64,000 nt of DNA, taken from Fomes fomentarius. Lineage: Eukaryota; Basidiomycota; Agaricomycetes; Polyporales; Polyporaceae. Positions 22,053 through 33,852 of this stretch are shown piece by piece (the stretch's first letter is position 1; every line of letters starts with the position of its first letter). The notes below the pieces were generated by a model. It worked only from the letters and a program-made list of their open reading frames with translations, did not search any database and was not told the origin of the DNA. Position numbers and translations under genes: made by a program. The stretch spans positions 2,195,001-2,259,000 of the forward strand of contig JABYQN010000009.1 in assembly GCA_022606135.1 (NCBI GenBank), written 5' to 3'.

Positions 22053-23750
22053 ATGCTTTGTTTTACGTGTGCGGCTTTGGCGATGCGTTGCACCTCGGAT
22101 AATGGGTTGTATTGGTGCGCACCCCTACTGTATACGTTATTGTTGATTTACATCGAGCGATGCACATCGTGTCTGTCTGCGCATGCATTCGACCGTATTT
22201 GGTAATCGAAGCGCGCACCGACGAACGCAGTGGCGACTTCTCCTCGTACCTCGTCGACACGCTATGGCAGTGCTATGCACATGCCGCTGACCCGACCCGA
22301 CCCGCCGACATTCCGGGCACTCGAGGCGGCTTCAGGACCGAAGCCATCGGTGTCTCTGCCGAGCTAGACCGCGCCGTCACCATACGCCTTGTCGTCGTCA
22401 CCACCGCTGACGACGCGTCCCGCCGACATCCTTCGCACACGCCATTGAGCCGACGCGACCTACAGACATTCCGAGCCCTCGAGCCTGCAGGAATGGTCTC
22501 GAACTGGAGCCATGAATATCGCTGATACGAGCCGAGCCAGCCCGCACCGTCGCGACAGGCCTCTACGTCAGCGACGACGGTTGCCGAGCCTCGCGTGTTG
22601 CGCAATACGGCCTTTTCGACCTACTCACCAATAAGCCTCAGTTAGAGCACTCACCCGACGTCCCCTGCAGCTATCTGCCACCGCCCGCTCTTCCATCCCT
22701 CCTTTCCCCGTCGGACACGCTCGAACATACACTTCGCACCTTTACTTACCGTACCAGACTTCCCGGTGCTCCCTACATACGATAGTTACTGTAGATTTCG
22801 CCCTCACTTACGATCCGCTGTAGTTTATCCGCGCCCCTCGTATTAGCTCGTAATCCAGTCATGTTCCAGCTTTTTCCATCACTGCTCCTGTCCTCGGACT
22901 CTGTAGATACTTAAGGTGTAGTAGTCTACACTCCAATACAAGCATCGTTTCCCCAGTATTCGACTCTCAACACTCATTCTTCGACTTCCGGCTTTCGACT
23001 CTCGACTCCCTCGACTCCCGACGCTCTATTCTCGCGTTACAGACCATCGCACACAGACCTCGACGCATCCATCCACACTCGCCATTCCCCATATTCAACG
23101 TCCGGGCTCACTTCCGGCATTCCGACGCCGCTACTCTACACTTCCACTCACCTCTCCCCTCTCCTCTCTTTCTGTGTACACACCGGACTCTCCCACCTTC
23201 GACATACCCGCATGCTAGGTCTATCCCCGCTGTTCATCCCGAATGCACTTGCCGATTCAGCCACCGTCGTCTCCTTGGTCGATCCCTGTCATTCATCATC
23301 TCTCATTCTTCCGATTCATACATTCTCGTACACTCCGGCTTACTATACCAGCCCTTACTGACCCATTACTTGTTATACTTGCTGTAGGTATTGTCGTTTT
23401 GGATGGATGCGTGGTGCGACTAGCTAGTCGACGCTTACGAAGCTTTCATAATTCCAGTGATTGTCCAGCTTTTGTCTTTCATAATGGTTGTTGGCTACGG
23501 ACTTCTGTAGGTACATTAGGTGTCATAGTTCACATTTGAATACAAGCAGAGTATTCGCCATCGTCCAACTGTCGGCTCTCTCCCTTCCCTCCTCCTTCTC
23601 ACTCATTCGGCTCCCCTTGTGTAGCCACCGCCGGACTGTCGCACCTTCCACCGCGTGCACGTACCCGCATTATTCCTCTCACCTGTATAATATGTTGTCA
23701 GTACTAGTCCACCGCTGTCGTCCGCGGAAGTTGCGCTGTTCAACATTCAT
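22053..23750. other. Pyrimidine-rich intergenic region, nearly identical in block A
   Basis: Counterpart of 10152-11690. The part nearest the multipass gene carries indels relative to block A; the part from about 22620 does not. No gene seen. Confidence 0.6.
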
Positions 23751-26700
23751 CTAATCCGCCTCCTGGAACGGTCTGTCGACGTTAGCATCCCCTTCGACAT
23801 CCTCTCCCTCTCCTCCCAGCTCCAGCCGTGCCATCAACGCGCTCATGTCGCTCGCAACGCGCTCTTCCAACTCATCCGAGTAGTCTCCTTCCGTCTTCAC
23901 TGGTGCGTTCACGTCCCACACCGGAGCATCCCCTCGCCATCCTCCGTGTAGGTAGATATGGTTCATGAACCCTCGCCAGATGGGATCCACTGCAAGGATT
24001 GTCGGCTCTCCGACGACGACGAGCATCGCTTGTGCTCGAGTGACCGCCACTGCGAGAGAAGATGATGGACTGCAGGTATGTAGGAAGGAGTATGCTGCAT
24101 ACCGTTGAACCGCCGTGGGTTGGAAACGAAGCCGAGCGTGAACTTTGCGTCAAACTCCAGTAGGTCGGCACTGCTCCGGACAGTGGAGATAATGATCACT
24201 CTGCGTTCCTATATGGACGCACGAAGATGGTCAGCGCCTAGCGTAGAGGAAGGAATATGTATATTACCTGACCCTGGAACTCCTCGACGCTACCAACGTG
24301 CACGTCTGCGATCCCGGCATCCCGCAAGAGCTTGCGGATCTTGCGCACCTGCGCGTGGTACGGCGTGATGACGCCAATGTCTCGAGCTTCTACACACGTC
24401 CCGTGGTACCCATCGGAAGACCACACTGAGCAATACACCTGAAGTCGAGGAACGTGCGCACTCACGAATCGGGTGGGAGCGGTCTTCGAGGAGGGCCTGG
24501 ACATATGCTTTCACCTCGCACGCCTCGTCGATGTTGAAGTAGGAAGGCGAGGTCGACTCGCGATCGTTGTGGCCGGATATTGCGTGAAATACAACGGGGA
24601 AGTTCGGCTGAGCTAGCTGCGACGATCCGAGGAAGGAGTTGATGACGTGGGGAGCACCGCACACCTCAAGCTCGTTGTCGTAGAACTTCTGGTTCGGGTA
24701 GTGCAGGATGGCTTGGTGCGAGCGGTAATTCTGCAGCAGTTTAATCCATCTGGGAGGATTAACACGGCGGACGTGAAAATAAAGCGGGAAGAAGAGAGAA
24801 GACAGGCACTTACGAAACTCCACGACCCCGCTGAGCATCGTAAACAGGGCGCTCCATCAGCCGTTCCATGTAACTCACACCTAGCCCGTGCTCCCTTGCG
24901 ATACTCGACCGCACGATAGGTCCGAGCTGCTTCGGGTCCCCAGACAAGACGATCCGGGTACTCGCCGAGGCCATGGTCTTGATGGCGGTGAGCACCTCTG
25001 GCTCGGTTGCTTGGCCCGCCTCGTCGACGAAGATGTGGGTGAAGTGTCCGAGAGGCAGCCCGACGTTGTACGCAAATGACGCGTTCCCACACGTGGACAC
25101 GATGACCCGGTACTCCTTCAGGGTGTCGAGGTGTGGAATGGCGTAGTGTGTTGACTGATGGAGAGCGTAAGGGACGAGTGCTTCTGGCACAGAGAGGGGG
25201 TCTCTGGATGCCGCGTTACACCGGAAAAGCTCCTTTGGCGTGAGCGCGGTGATGAGTCGCAGGGCTAGGATATCTGCGGCACTGTTGCTCGGAGCACAGA
25301 CCAGTACCCTCGCGTCTGGGTCGCGGTGCAGCACTTGACGTATAGCCTCCACTGCTGTCACGGTCTTGCCCGTACCAGGACTGCACGACATGAGTGGTCA
25401 ATCGTAAGGACGGAGAGCAGAAGACAAGACTTACGGTCCAAATATGATGAACGGAGCAGAGCCGGCGCGAAGTTGGGTGATCGACTTCACGGCTTGCAGC
25501 TGAGCGGGATTAGAAGCGATTAGGGTGTTGAAAGCTTCTATGGGGTGTTCGTTTTGGCCGAGAGGTCGCTCGAGTCCTTTGTGGCCGACGTCAGGGAAGA
25601 GAAGGCGCTGAGGAGAAGGAGGAGAAGCGTTCAAGGCTTGGTGCTGCCTTCGAAGAGGGACGCGGTTGAGCAGGAAGCAGACGTTGTAACGTCTACCGAC
25701 AGCCTGGAAAGACCCGTGAAAGCTGACTCGGATGGTATTCAGACGAACATCGTGAACGAAACCTTCGTGGGTTCGTCCTTCGTCAGAATTCGCGGCTTGC
25801 ACCTGAATCGCGTCCCCTGAAGTATTTCGTCAGCGTTATATGGAAGCGAGTTGAGGTTTCGAGGCTTCGAGACTTCGATTGACTCACCAATGAGGACACT
25901 CGGACGCTTCTCTGCCAATCCAGGAACCTGTAGGCTGAGTGGAAAGTAAGCAGATATATACAGCAGCCGCTTGGAGAGCACCGACCTGTATAGTGTACCT
26001 TCTCTGATGAATTCGACGTTCACCAAGTCGTAACGACGCAGATCCTCCCTGAACCAGACCCATTACAATGATGAGCTATCCTGCCAGGATCTTGGACTAT
26101 GCTGAGACCCACACTGTACGATCCTCCTCCATCCAAAGTAACCTCGCAAAATTGAGTTTATGGCTGGCCATGGTCAACTCGTCACCGAAATACTTCTCTG
26201 CGATGACAGCAGCGACCTCGTCCAGTTTGCCCGACTTGAGCACACGTGCAAGCTTTAGCGGGATCTTCGCGCGAGGAAGTCTCTTGACCCATTGGGCAGC
26301 CACGAGAGAGGGTGGTCTCTCACCAGAAACGACAGGGAGATCGCTTCGCCACGGAGCGCGTGGCCTGCGAACGTATGGAGTGACAGGCTTCAAGGCTTCA
26401 TGCTCGGCAGCGTCGCCAACTACAGCTCGAAGACGCCGAGTGATCACGAACGGGTTCTTGTTCGCGCCTTGACATGTGATGACCAGCTGTTCTTCGTATC
26501 GGCCACGAACCTTGCGTTTGAACAGCACCTCAAGCTGAGCCGTCCCGCCGGGGCCGACAACATTAGGACGTGATTCGACAGAAAATCTGGTGGCATCTCG
26601 TCAACGATGAAGAATGGAGTACCGGAGGATGATATGCGTACGGAGCGCCGGCATTCTGCGATCGACTCTGAGAGAATATATCTACGGAGAGGACGGTGAT

Positions 26701-27303
26701 AGGATCGGGGCCGATCGCGGATAGAGTGAGCATTCCATGAAGGCCGCTCTTGGCCGTGTTCAGAGAGATGAACCCGAAGTCCAAGCCAGACTCCAGGTGC
26801 GAGACTTTGAGTTCGTCCCTGTCCTTCGAGGCTTGCTCGTACGCGATGCGGAACCTGGCGTGTCTTTCCCGCGTTTGATGTCGACGTCCGTCCACATGAC
26901 TCTTCCATGCATCCAGGGAGAGAGAGATGTCGCATATTTCGCATAACGACAAGGTTGGCGCGTCACGGGGAGGGTTAGTCGGTTGAACTGAGTCGGGATC
27001 GATGCCACAGCGTGCCGCATTTGCTCGATGCTTCCGGCCGGCGATGTGTATTGGCCACACGCCTTTGGCGGCACTGATGGGAATCTTGCAGACCGAGCAG
27101 TATTGCCAGCCCGAATTCGCTCTACCGAGCACTTTGGCATGCTCTGCACTCCCTACGTGAGCGTCGTACTTCGACGCTGGTGAGCATATGACCTCGCAAG
27201 GCTTGCAATACTTTGCATCGTGAATCAAAGGGCACGTGGTGTCCTTACAGCCGTCACCGTAGAGAGCTCGTGGACAGTATGCAAATGGAGGCGGTGGAGG
27301 CAT
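23751..27303 (-). CDS. CCCH/C2H2 zinc-finger MOV10/SDE3-like SF1 RNA helicase (intact)
   Basis: Ten exons: 27303-26642, 26586-26113, 26048-25986, 25934-25888, 25816-25435, 25380-24814, 24749-24466, 24389-24268, 24208-24103 and 24049-23751. Phases agree throughout; 1001 residues. The N-terminus has a CCCH-like finger ([19 protein letters not shown]) and C2H2-like fingers ([25 protein letters not shown]...HIAGRKH; CEICD...HVDGRRH). A beta-rich region leads to [15 protein letters not shown], which is typical of MOV10. The core holds motif I GPPGTGKT, Ia [42 protein letters not shown] and VI TRAQA. DEAGQ points to MOV10/SDE3 more than UPF1. Family members unwind RNA 5' to 3' and act with Argonaute in silencing (SDE3, SAD-3, Armitage). 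A role here is inferred. The start ATG lies directly before the CCCH finger. Confidence 0.88.
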
Positions 27304-28129
27304 CGTAGAGGCAATCGCTAGAGTCTGGAGGTGTTTAGTGGGGCGGTTGTGACCTGGCATGCCGCAGGCTCGAAGAAGTCGACGTCGCGGGCCTTGCTAA
27401 AACCACGAGGCGGGTAATCTTAAACCATCGCAGGATGTGTCCCGTGGAACGACTGCCGCACATCGCACGAGTTTTTGGGCGAAAGACGAGTCAATCGACA
27501 GAAGAACTTGCAGTCAGTCCGTGAAACAATTCCAGCTGAATCCTGATGGTGGTCACGGTGGAAGTTAGTATGTAAGATGCGTCCGTTTGACGCCGACCAC
27601 TTCGAAGAGGACATCTCCGAGAACATGTGCATCCGAGTCGCCGTCTACCACAGGTCCACCATCTCTGCCTTTGCTTTCTCGTCCTTCTGTCACTCGCTGT
27701 GCTCCTCTGGTACTGTGGTTATGCTAGAGCTCTACTGGTGCTTGCAATCATTCTATGGTGCCCTACTGGTCCCACTCTGGTCTCTCTGCTGGCGTTCAAG
27801 ACGCAGCCTTGACAAGACTTCGGCAAGGTCTGTATTCACGGTCATGGGATGGCTAGGGGAGAAAGGTGAGTTCAGTTGACAGGTAAGCGTTTCTGTGATA
27901 TGCATTGACATTCTGCATTTCTGTGGTATTCGCTAATATAGTACACACAATGTGTCGTGGCCTGCGCCGTACGTGACATTGGGCGACATCTTGCACACCT
28001 TCTACCGCACCCTCCATCTAGCCACCACCGTGTCCTAGCTCAACTTTCTCTCTCAAGCTCGCCGTCCAAGACCGTGTTTGTAATGCGTACCCGTACCTGC
28101 ACAGGTCACACAGGTTGAGGGTGATTTTC
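27304..28129. other. 5' flank of helicase gene, no gene seen
   Basis: Probable promoter region of the minus-strand helicase. A 100-codon plus-strand frame at 27577-27879 has no recognisable features and is not called. Confidence 0.45.
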
Positions 28130-28293
28130 CTCATTGGCGCTTTCAAAGCGCCTGCTCTGACTCGAGCTACAAGACCCAAGATGGACTTGACTGCTTGAAG
28201 CTGCGGGAAGTTCACGCCGATTGCGCCAATAAAGAGAGCATTTTTGGTTGCGCTGAGCGGACGCTCAGGATTCTGGGGAGCACGAGCATACAC
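28130..28293 (-). pseudogene. MOV10/SDE3-like helicase, exon-5 fragment (copy 4)
   Basis: The minus strand reads PERPLSATKN, then [20 protein letters not shown], matching the segment just before motif I in the 49.5-52.9 kb helicase ([23 protein letters not shown]). Nothing else of the gene is present; similarity ends before the Walker A motif. It abuts the methyltransferase remnant on the plus strand. Confidence 0.7.
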
Positions 28294-28399
28294 TCAACAA
28301 CGGACGGAGCAGAGACAATACAGAGCAACGATGGGAGTCCTTCGTCGTTACCCCGACACTCGCGTCATCCCTCCTAAAGATTCCGCTCCTGCTCACTCA

Positions 28400-29045
28400 T
28401 GTGACACTAACCTTCCACAGCATGAACCCTCCTACACCACCTCCCAAGATGAGGAGAGAGCGAAAGCAGAAAACACTTCAGGTTCTCCGGAATGCAGAAA
28501 GCGATCACAGCGGGGACGAAGGTGAGTGTATGAACCCACACACTCGTCTCCGCTGCGCCAACTATCACGGTTCGCTGCACGTATCACGCGGCTCTAGTGA
28601 GCCTCGCCCTCACTGACGTAGCGATTCTCCTCTCATACCTCAATTCGCGCCCACTGCGCTGCCTCACGAGCTTACGGCTCATCTCCCAACGACGCTGAGC
28701 CCCACACCCGTGTCCACTATAGGCTGCCTGCTCGGCATCACAGGTGGGCTCGTCCGAGTCTGGTGCCACCGCGCGCTAGGCCACTTCTTCACCTGGGAGA
28801 TCCGCCGTACGAGACGAGCACAAACTAATCACCGAAGGGCCCTACTCAATCGTCCGACACTCATCATGGTCGCAGGCAGCTTCACCCTCCTCATTACCAA
28901 GGGGCCATTCTTCACCGAAGCAGGCCTGTGGGAGTCGGCGGGAGGCAGCCTGGGCGCGGGGGTACGGGATTGTGGCATACTTGACGGTGCTGTCCGGTGC
29001 ACTTCTGTATCGGATGAGTTCGGAGGACAAGCATATATTTGCTAG
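28400..29045 (+). pseudogene. Isoprenylcysteine O-methyltransferase (STE14-like) remnant
   Basis: The plus strand carries a first-exon-like piece (PPTPPP and a charged stretch ending at a GTGAGT donor near 28520). A second piece reads IGCLLGITGGLVRVWCHRALGHFFTWEI, closely matching the 59.9-60.7 kb gene (GCLLGIAGGVVRMACHRTLGRFFTWEM). The catalytic GPY-x-RHPSYTG segment is broken by deletions and frame changes: only GPYSIVRH-like traces remain near 28840-28865. A later piece matches the SLFKEAGMW region. Clearly non-functional. Confidence 0.75.
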
Positions 29046-29246
29046 TGGCTTTGAGTCGGAGTCAGTGGTCGGCGTATTAGCCCCCGGATACATATCTGTT
29101 CTGTACATCACTCATCGTTCACCGCGCGTTCCCTCATACATTGACGCTGGCGCGGCACGTCTATATCCTCGCTTGCTGCGTCTGCAAGAAAGGTTTCCCT
29201 CGCCGGAAACACGATGGACAGCAAGGAATACACGATAATTGAAGTG

Positions 29247-31243
29247 CTAAACTAGAATGTGAGGTGAGAACGTGTGGTGAAGAGAAGAGTCGAGAAAAAC
29301 ACTGACACCGAAAATCCACGCGATGCTATAAATCCTCGATGCGCCGTCAATTCTGACAGCCGGATTTATGGATGCAATGAGGCCGGGCAGATTCGGTGGG
29401 ACAGTGAGCAGTAACGTCAGGGCCGCTCTCCAATTCTACGCAGAATCATCAGCTCGATAGCCACGTGAAACGTTGAGTGCAACGGATACTCACGCAACCA
29501 GAGGTGTACCGATATCTGCCGCGTGGGGTGTACATCGCCGGCAAATCAACTTTGCAGCGATGCACAATCCAGTACTACGAAAAGATCGCATCCAGGTGAA
29601 ACGAGAGAGGGTAAGTTACGTACATCCGCTAATATGATGCCGGCGAAGGGACCAAGGAAAACCGTATATCCGTTGATGAACGATAAGAAGCCTTTGGCAC
29701 TGGAGTCGATCTTCCAGGGAATCAACGTCCACGGAGCGATCACGACCACGAGAATTTGTGCGCGCTTGAGATCAATGTACTTCGGACATATAGCCGTCAG
29801 ATCGTTTGCAGCAGATAGGATGGTGGCGGAAACTATGGTCCCAAGGGTAGCGAATGCGAACGTGAACGCGACAAAGAAAGTAGCAGGACGGTTGTCCCAG
29901 CGGTCGATGAGCTGGAGTGGATTCCAAAGCATCTCTCCGTACAGGACTGACCCTGCAGATGTCACGACGATACCAATGAAGCAGACTAAGGTGAAAGCAA
30001 CCGGTATAATGAAAAGTTGAACGTATTGCCTGGAATCGGACATCAAAAAAATAAGTAATGTGCAGTGGAGATAGCCAGGTACTTACGCTTGTTCGTTCTT
30101 AGCATACCGCTACTCGTGCAATGAACACAAATTTGTGGAGAAAGATATGTAGTACTCACAGTGAAGTCCTGAATATTGACCGCCATGCTGGCATAGCTTC
30201 CCAGCGCGCTATTCATCGCGCCGAGCCATGCGTATGACAGAGCACTTCCAGACAGAGCACTTCCAGACAGAGCACTTCGCTGAGCGATCAAGCCCGATGA
30301 TATAGGTACCTTTACCACAGCCCAGACGAAGATTGCGGCCCATGCGGGCGGTACAATGATCGCCTTGAACGTGAATACCCATCGAATCTTTTGGGGTGAA
30401 AGGAACGCCGTTGAGAGTAGTATGAGCCAGTACAGGAAGAAGCACATCATTTCTTGTATTAGGCGTGAAGATGAGTTGTCCCGTTATACATTGTATGAGT
30501 CCCACGTACCGGAGGCGGAAATTTGTGCATCAGGTGGAAGGTGATTCGGGATGGTGGCGATGGAAGGCCAGATCGCTCTCAGCATCTGCTCAATCAATAA
30601 GCTTTGTCCAAGGACTTGAGAATATAGGAACGTCACCTGGTATAGGCATTGCGAGCCGATGTACGCCAATATGCTCAGCCAAAACATAGCCAGCACTATC
30701 CGGCTGCCAACGGCGAAGTAGCTGAACCAGAATCCAAACGACGACCGGGCAATTACCGGAAAGTTGATGTGGAGCCGTGCTCCTGCTGTTCCGTTCAAGG
30801 TCATGACAATCGCGAGGATCGTATATGCAGCTGCGGTGGCAGATAAGGCCTGCCACCTCAAATACGAGCTCCGTCAGCTCGTGCGCCAGTGCGTTGAAAA
30901 TTACTTCAACACACCAAGAGAGCCCGACCGCGAGCATGCTCGAGGCTGTCTGCCACTGGGCTACGCTCCAAGCATCCGACGCCCAGTACGCCACGTAGTT
31001 GAGCGAGGTCCAAGTGCGCTATCCGCAGTTAGGCTCTCAGTTCGCAAGGCAACTTCATTCAGCCGAGCTCACCTTCTCTGAAGGAACAGGGTCCATATCC
31101 TTGTTCGACCATCTCTTGTTGACTTCATGGGGGGATGGATCCGAGCCATATGGTTCCAACGCCCAACTCGACGGATTCAACCAATGGGTAATTGTTGGCA
31201 TCAGTGTGTTAACAAAGTTGTGGGTGTGGAGCGGATGAAACAT
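29247..31243 (-). CDS. NCS1-family nucleobase/thiamine-type permease
   Basis: Nine exons: 31243-31073, 31018-30915, 30856-30637, 30585-30510, 30452-30160, 30109-30087, 30029-29620, 29549-29494 and 29435-29247, about 513 residues. Hallmarks of fungal NCS1 carriers (Fur4, Dal4 and Thi7 relatives): NKDMDPVP near the N-terminus, ASSMLAVGLSW, LNGTAGARLHINFPV, RSSFGFWFSYFAV, AIWPS, AVNIQDFTRYAK, LYGEMLWNPLQLIDRWDNR, LSAANDLTA and GPFAGIILAD. Ten transmembrane helices are readable. Such proteins are proton symporters of uracil, allantoin, nucleosides or thiamine at the plasma membrane; the substrate is not predictable. Oddities: a 23-nt exon encoding RYAKNKQ, an internal SALSG repeat, and a C-terminus ending soon after IYSIAWIFG, so the last helices of the family are missing. 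Confidence 0.82.
30236..30285. repeat. 15-nt tandem repeat inside the permease
   Basis: A 15-nt unit ACAGAGCACTTCCAG occurs twice and is followed by a partial third copy (ACAGAGCACTTC). It encodes SALSG repeats on the minus strand in a loop before YAWLGAMNSALGSYASM. The repeat keeps the frame. Confidence 0.8.
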
Positions 31244-32817
31244 TCGAGGGCAATGCTATATATACGAGGAGAGCCTGAGAATCGAAGCTTGGCACGGTCC
31301 TCCGTTACAAGCGAACATCCTGCGTTAAGTTAACGCCAGACACTAATTCTGTTGGATCAAGATGGACGTTGAGCCAATCAAGGGGAGTCAGCCCACACTT
31401 TCAGAAGGGAATTCGCGCACACGTAATATTCTTCTACAGGAGGTTGTTATTTTACTTTGAAATGTCGTCAACGTGTCAGGATGAAGTGACTCTGGTTGCG
31501 TCGTGGTGGTGTCAAGCTTCAGTCCTGGAAAACCCCAAGATTGCGGAGAACACGCCCAGCGATCATCTCTCGTCCCAGGCCTGTAGTGTGTGGTGGCAAT
31601 CTAGTTCAAGCTAGTTTCCAACTTTAGCCTCGAGCAGGAATCAACGAAACGTACGCATGATTTCATTCTGCAATGCTAAGAGGCAAGCTGGGTGTCTAGT
31701 AGTCAGCTTCGGCCTGACCGATATCATGTTCGCGATATTGCTGGATTGCAGTCACGACGGTTGAGTTATGTAGATGTTAATAGAACGCGCGCGGAGTCGC
31801 GGACAGCGGTAGCCCTATTTTGGTTGAGGTCGCGCGCTACTAGATGTTTGTCGATGTTTTCTGGTATGGGCGCTTGACCCTTAATGCTTAGACCTCTTGA
31901 ACGACAGCTTCAGCAAGTTTCAGAGCATGTCGAGACTCCGCTAACATCATCATCATCATCTGTGAGTTTGACTGTTGACTCAACTCAAACACATCTAACA
32001 CTCGATATTTAATGTCCAATTTTCATCGTTTTTGTTTTTCTCCTACAGTTTCCAACTTGTGACCGCGGCGAAAGATGTGTTTGGAGATTGGGAGCAACCT
32101 CCTTCTTTTGCGACCAATCAAAGTACATTCCGAAGAAAGTGTTCAGGAAGCGAGTTGACATTGAGCATGCGTGGTTGTGCGACGGTTGTAAACGTGCGTT
32201 TTAGCTCAGAGAGCCGTCTTCTGTTGAGTCAATCCGTTGTTTGTCTCTCAGGCTTGGAGCAGATAATCCAAGCTCTGCTTTCTATATGCTGTAGTTGCTC
32301 GGCCGCACTCTCTGCGATGGTGCCCATCATTCTTGGAAGATGGCCGCGCTCTCTCACAGACGGTGTCCCATTAAGTATCTCCCCCTGCCGCCGCTGAAGC
32401 ATCTCTATGTTCGGCTATCAAGATAACATGGTCACCAGTGACCACGGTACGTTTTGTAACGCCAATTGTTTCAACTCTAACCAGTGGCAGGAGTTGACTA
32501 CATATCACCGCGCGCTCGCAGTCGCATTGTCCCTTAAGTCCGCCGCCATCGGAGTATACACTGGTCCACACCGGAGAACTCACTGGATTATCCCGAAGAC
32601 CTCGGTATCTCCCGTCCGTACAACGAGAAGTCTATCGTCCATGGCTATAATGTCATGATAGAGTGAGTAATGCGCACGAATCGAAGTTTATGTAACGTGA
32701 AAGACGAAAGGTGGTCCAAGGTCGGGGGGCCGGGGGGTATATATGCCTGCGACAGCAGAGATTGCCCAAACCTCAAGTTGAACCCGATTGACCATTCCAA
32801 ACCTCAAACAGTTAGCC
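31244..32817. other. Divergent intergenic region
   Basis: Lies between the permease (-) and GST1 (+). No supported gene. From about 32320 the sequence shares stretches with the inverted copy near 58150-58440, so the GST promoter region was duplicated with the gene. Confidence 0.5.
32737..32746 (+). promoter_or_regulatory. TATA box of GST1
   Basis: GGGGGTATATATGCCTGCGA lies about 75 nt before the start codon. The same sequence stands upstream of GST2 on the opposite strand. Confidence 0.6.
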
Positions 32818-33744
32818 ATGGCGCAACAGCAGCTTATCACACTGTACTACAGCCCCGTGCGTTTTCTCCAACTCCCGCTCGTGCGCTTCCGCTCATCGCC
32901 TGGATACACCGTTCTGACGTTGTCGCGTTCATGCTCCAGCTCTCGCACTTCTCCGACCGCGCGCTCTTTGCGCTCGAAGAGGCAAAGGCAGAGTACACCA
33001 AATACCCCATCAACCTGTTTGACAAGCCTGCCTGGTACATTCCCAAAGTCAACCCCCTCGGGAAGGTACAGTCCTCCCGCGCATTCGACTCCCTCCCTTC
33101 TCTCCTCAGGCTCATACCTCTTGCACCACTCAGGTCCCCGCGATAGACTACGGAGGGCCCCGCACCTCCCCAGACGACCCCTCGCCCGAGTCTACCAAGC
33201 TCGCCGAGTCCCTCGCGATAGTCGAGTTCATTGCGGACATCTTCCCCTCCTCTGGCATCCTCCCGTCCGACCCGATCCTGCGCGCCACGGCCCGTCGCTT
33301 CGCCCTCCATGTCGACATCGTCTTCGTCCCGCAATTTCGCGGATTCTTCGTCGAAGGCGCGCCCGCATCGGCCTTCCTCGACGCGCTGGAGGTGCTGCAG
33401 AGCTTCCTGCCCGAGCGCGGCTTCGTGCTCGGCGAGCAGTTCTCCCTGGCGGACATCGCGATCACCCCTATCCTCCTCCGCGCCATGCTGTCGCTCGAGA
33501 ACGAGATCGGTACGTATGCGCTCGGAGTGGGTAAGGCCACGCTCGAGGCTGTGAAAGGCCCGCGACTTGCCCGGATCTGGCAGTACATCCAGGATTTAAA
33601 GGAACGGCCGAGCATCAAGGCTAATCTCAATGGGGTGCGAGTTCTACTTACACAGGCTAGAGAAGTTGCTCATGGTAACTTTGCGCTCACCAGGATGAAA
33701 TCGTGGCCTTGTTGAAAGGGTATCCGGATTTGGCACGCAAGTAG
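32818..33744 (+). CDS. Glutathione S-transferase 1
   Basis: Four exons: 32818-32856, 32940-33065, 33134-33634 and 33694-33744, giving 238 residues. The N-terminal thioredoxin-like domain opens with LITLYYSP, then SDRALFALEEAKAEY, NPLGKVPAIDYGG and the ESLAIVEFIADIFP segment (the glutathione gamma-glutamyl contact E-S-x-A-I). An all-helical C-terminal domain follows with GEQFSLADIAITPIL (the N-capping box). The family conjugates glutathione to electrophiles in the cytosol; the subclass is not assigned. A tail-to-tail helicase pseudogene follows after about 110 nt. A paralogue with identical exon lengths lies in inverted orientation at 57.1-58.0 kb, next to the related helicase. Confidence 0.9.
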
Positions 33745-33852
33745 GCATAGGAGGTTCCCCTGTATCTCTGTAAAGACTCGGAATGTCCTTACATCGAAGT
33801 GGTCAAGAATGTGGTCAAAAATAGATGCGCATAGCTCGGTCATACGTATTGC

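Larger units (their letters stand above)
20706..25620. repeat. Duplicated block, copy B
   Basis: Direct repeat of about 8760-13565, separated from it by roughly 12 kb. In this copy the helicase gene continues past the block edge to a complete 5' end, so this locus is probably closer to the ancestral arrangement. Confidence 0.9.

Noticed and set aside
21281..22093. Minus-strand 270-codon frame opposite copy B
   Set aside because: Same antisense shadow as in copy A.
26670..26700. Apparent frameshift in exon 1 of the 23.8-27.3 kb helicase
   Set aside because: A 55-nt intron with a GTACGC donor at 26641 and a CCAG acceptor joins the frames in the right phase, so no lesion is needed.
31951..31972. 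CAT trinucleotide run
   Set aside because: Short simple repeat (about six units) of a kind common in fungal intergenic DNA.
32788..33534. 248-codon plus-strand frame overlapping GST1
   Set aside because: Arg/Pro-rich alternative frame; the GST product requires the other frame with three introns, confirmed by GST2.
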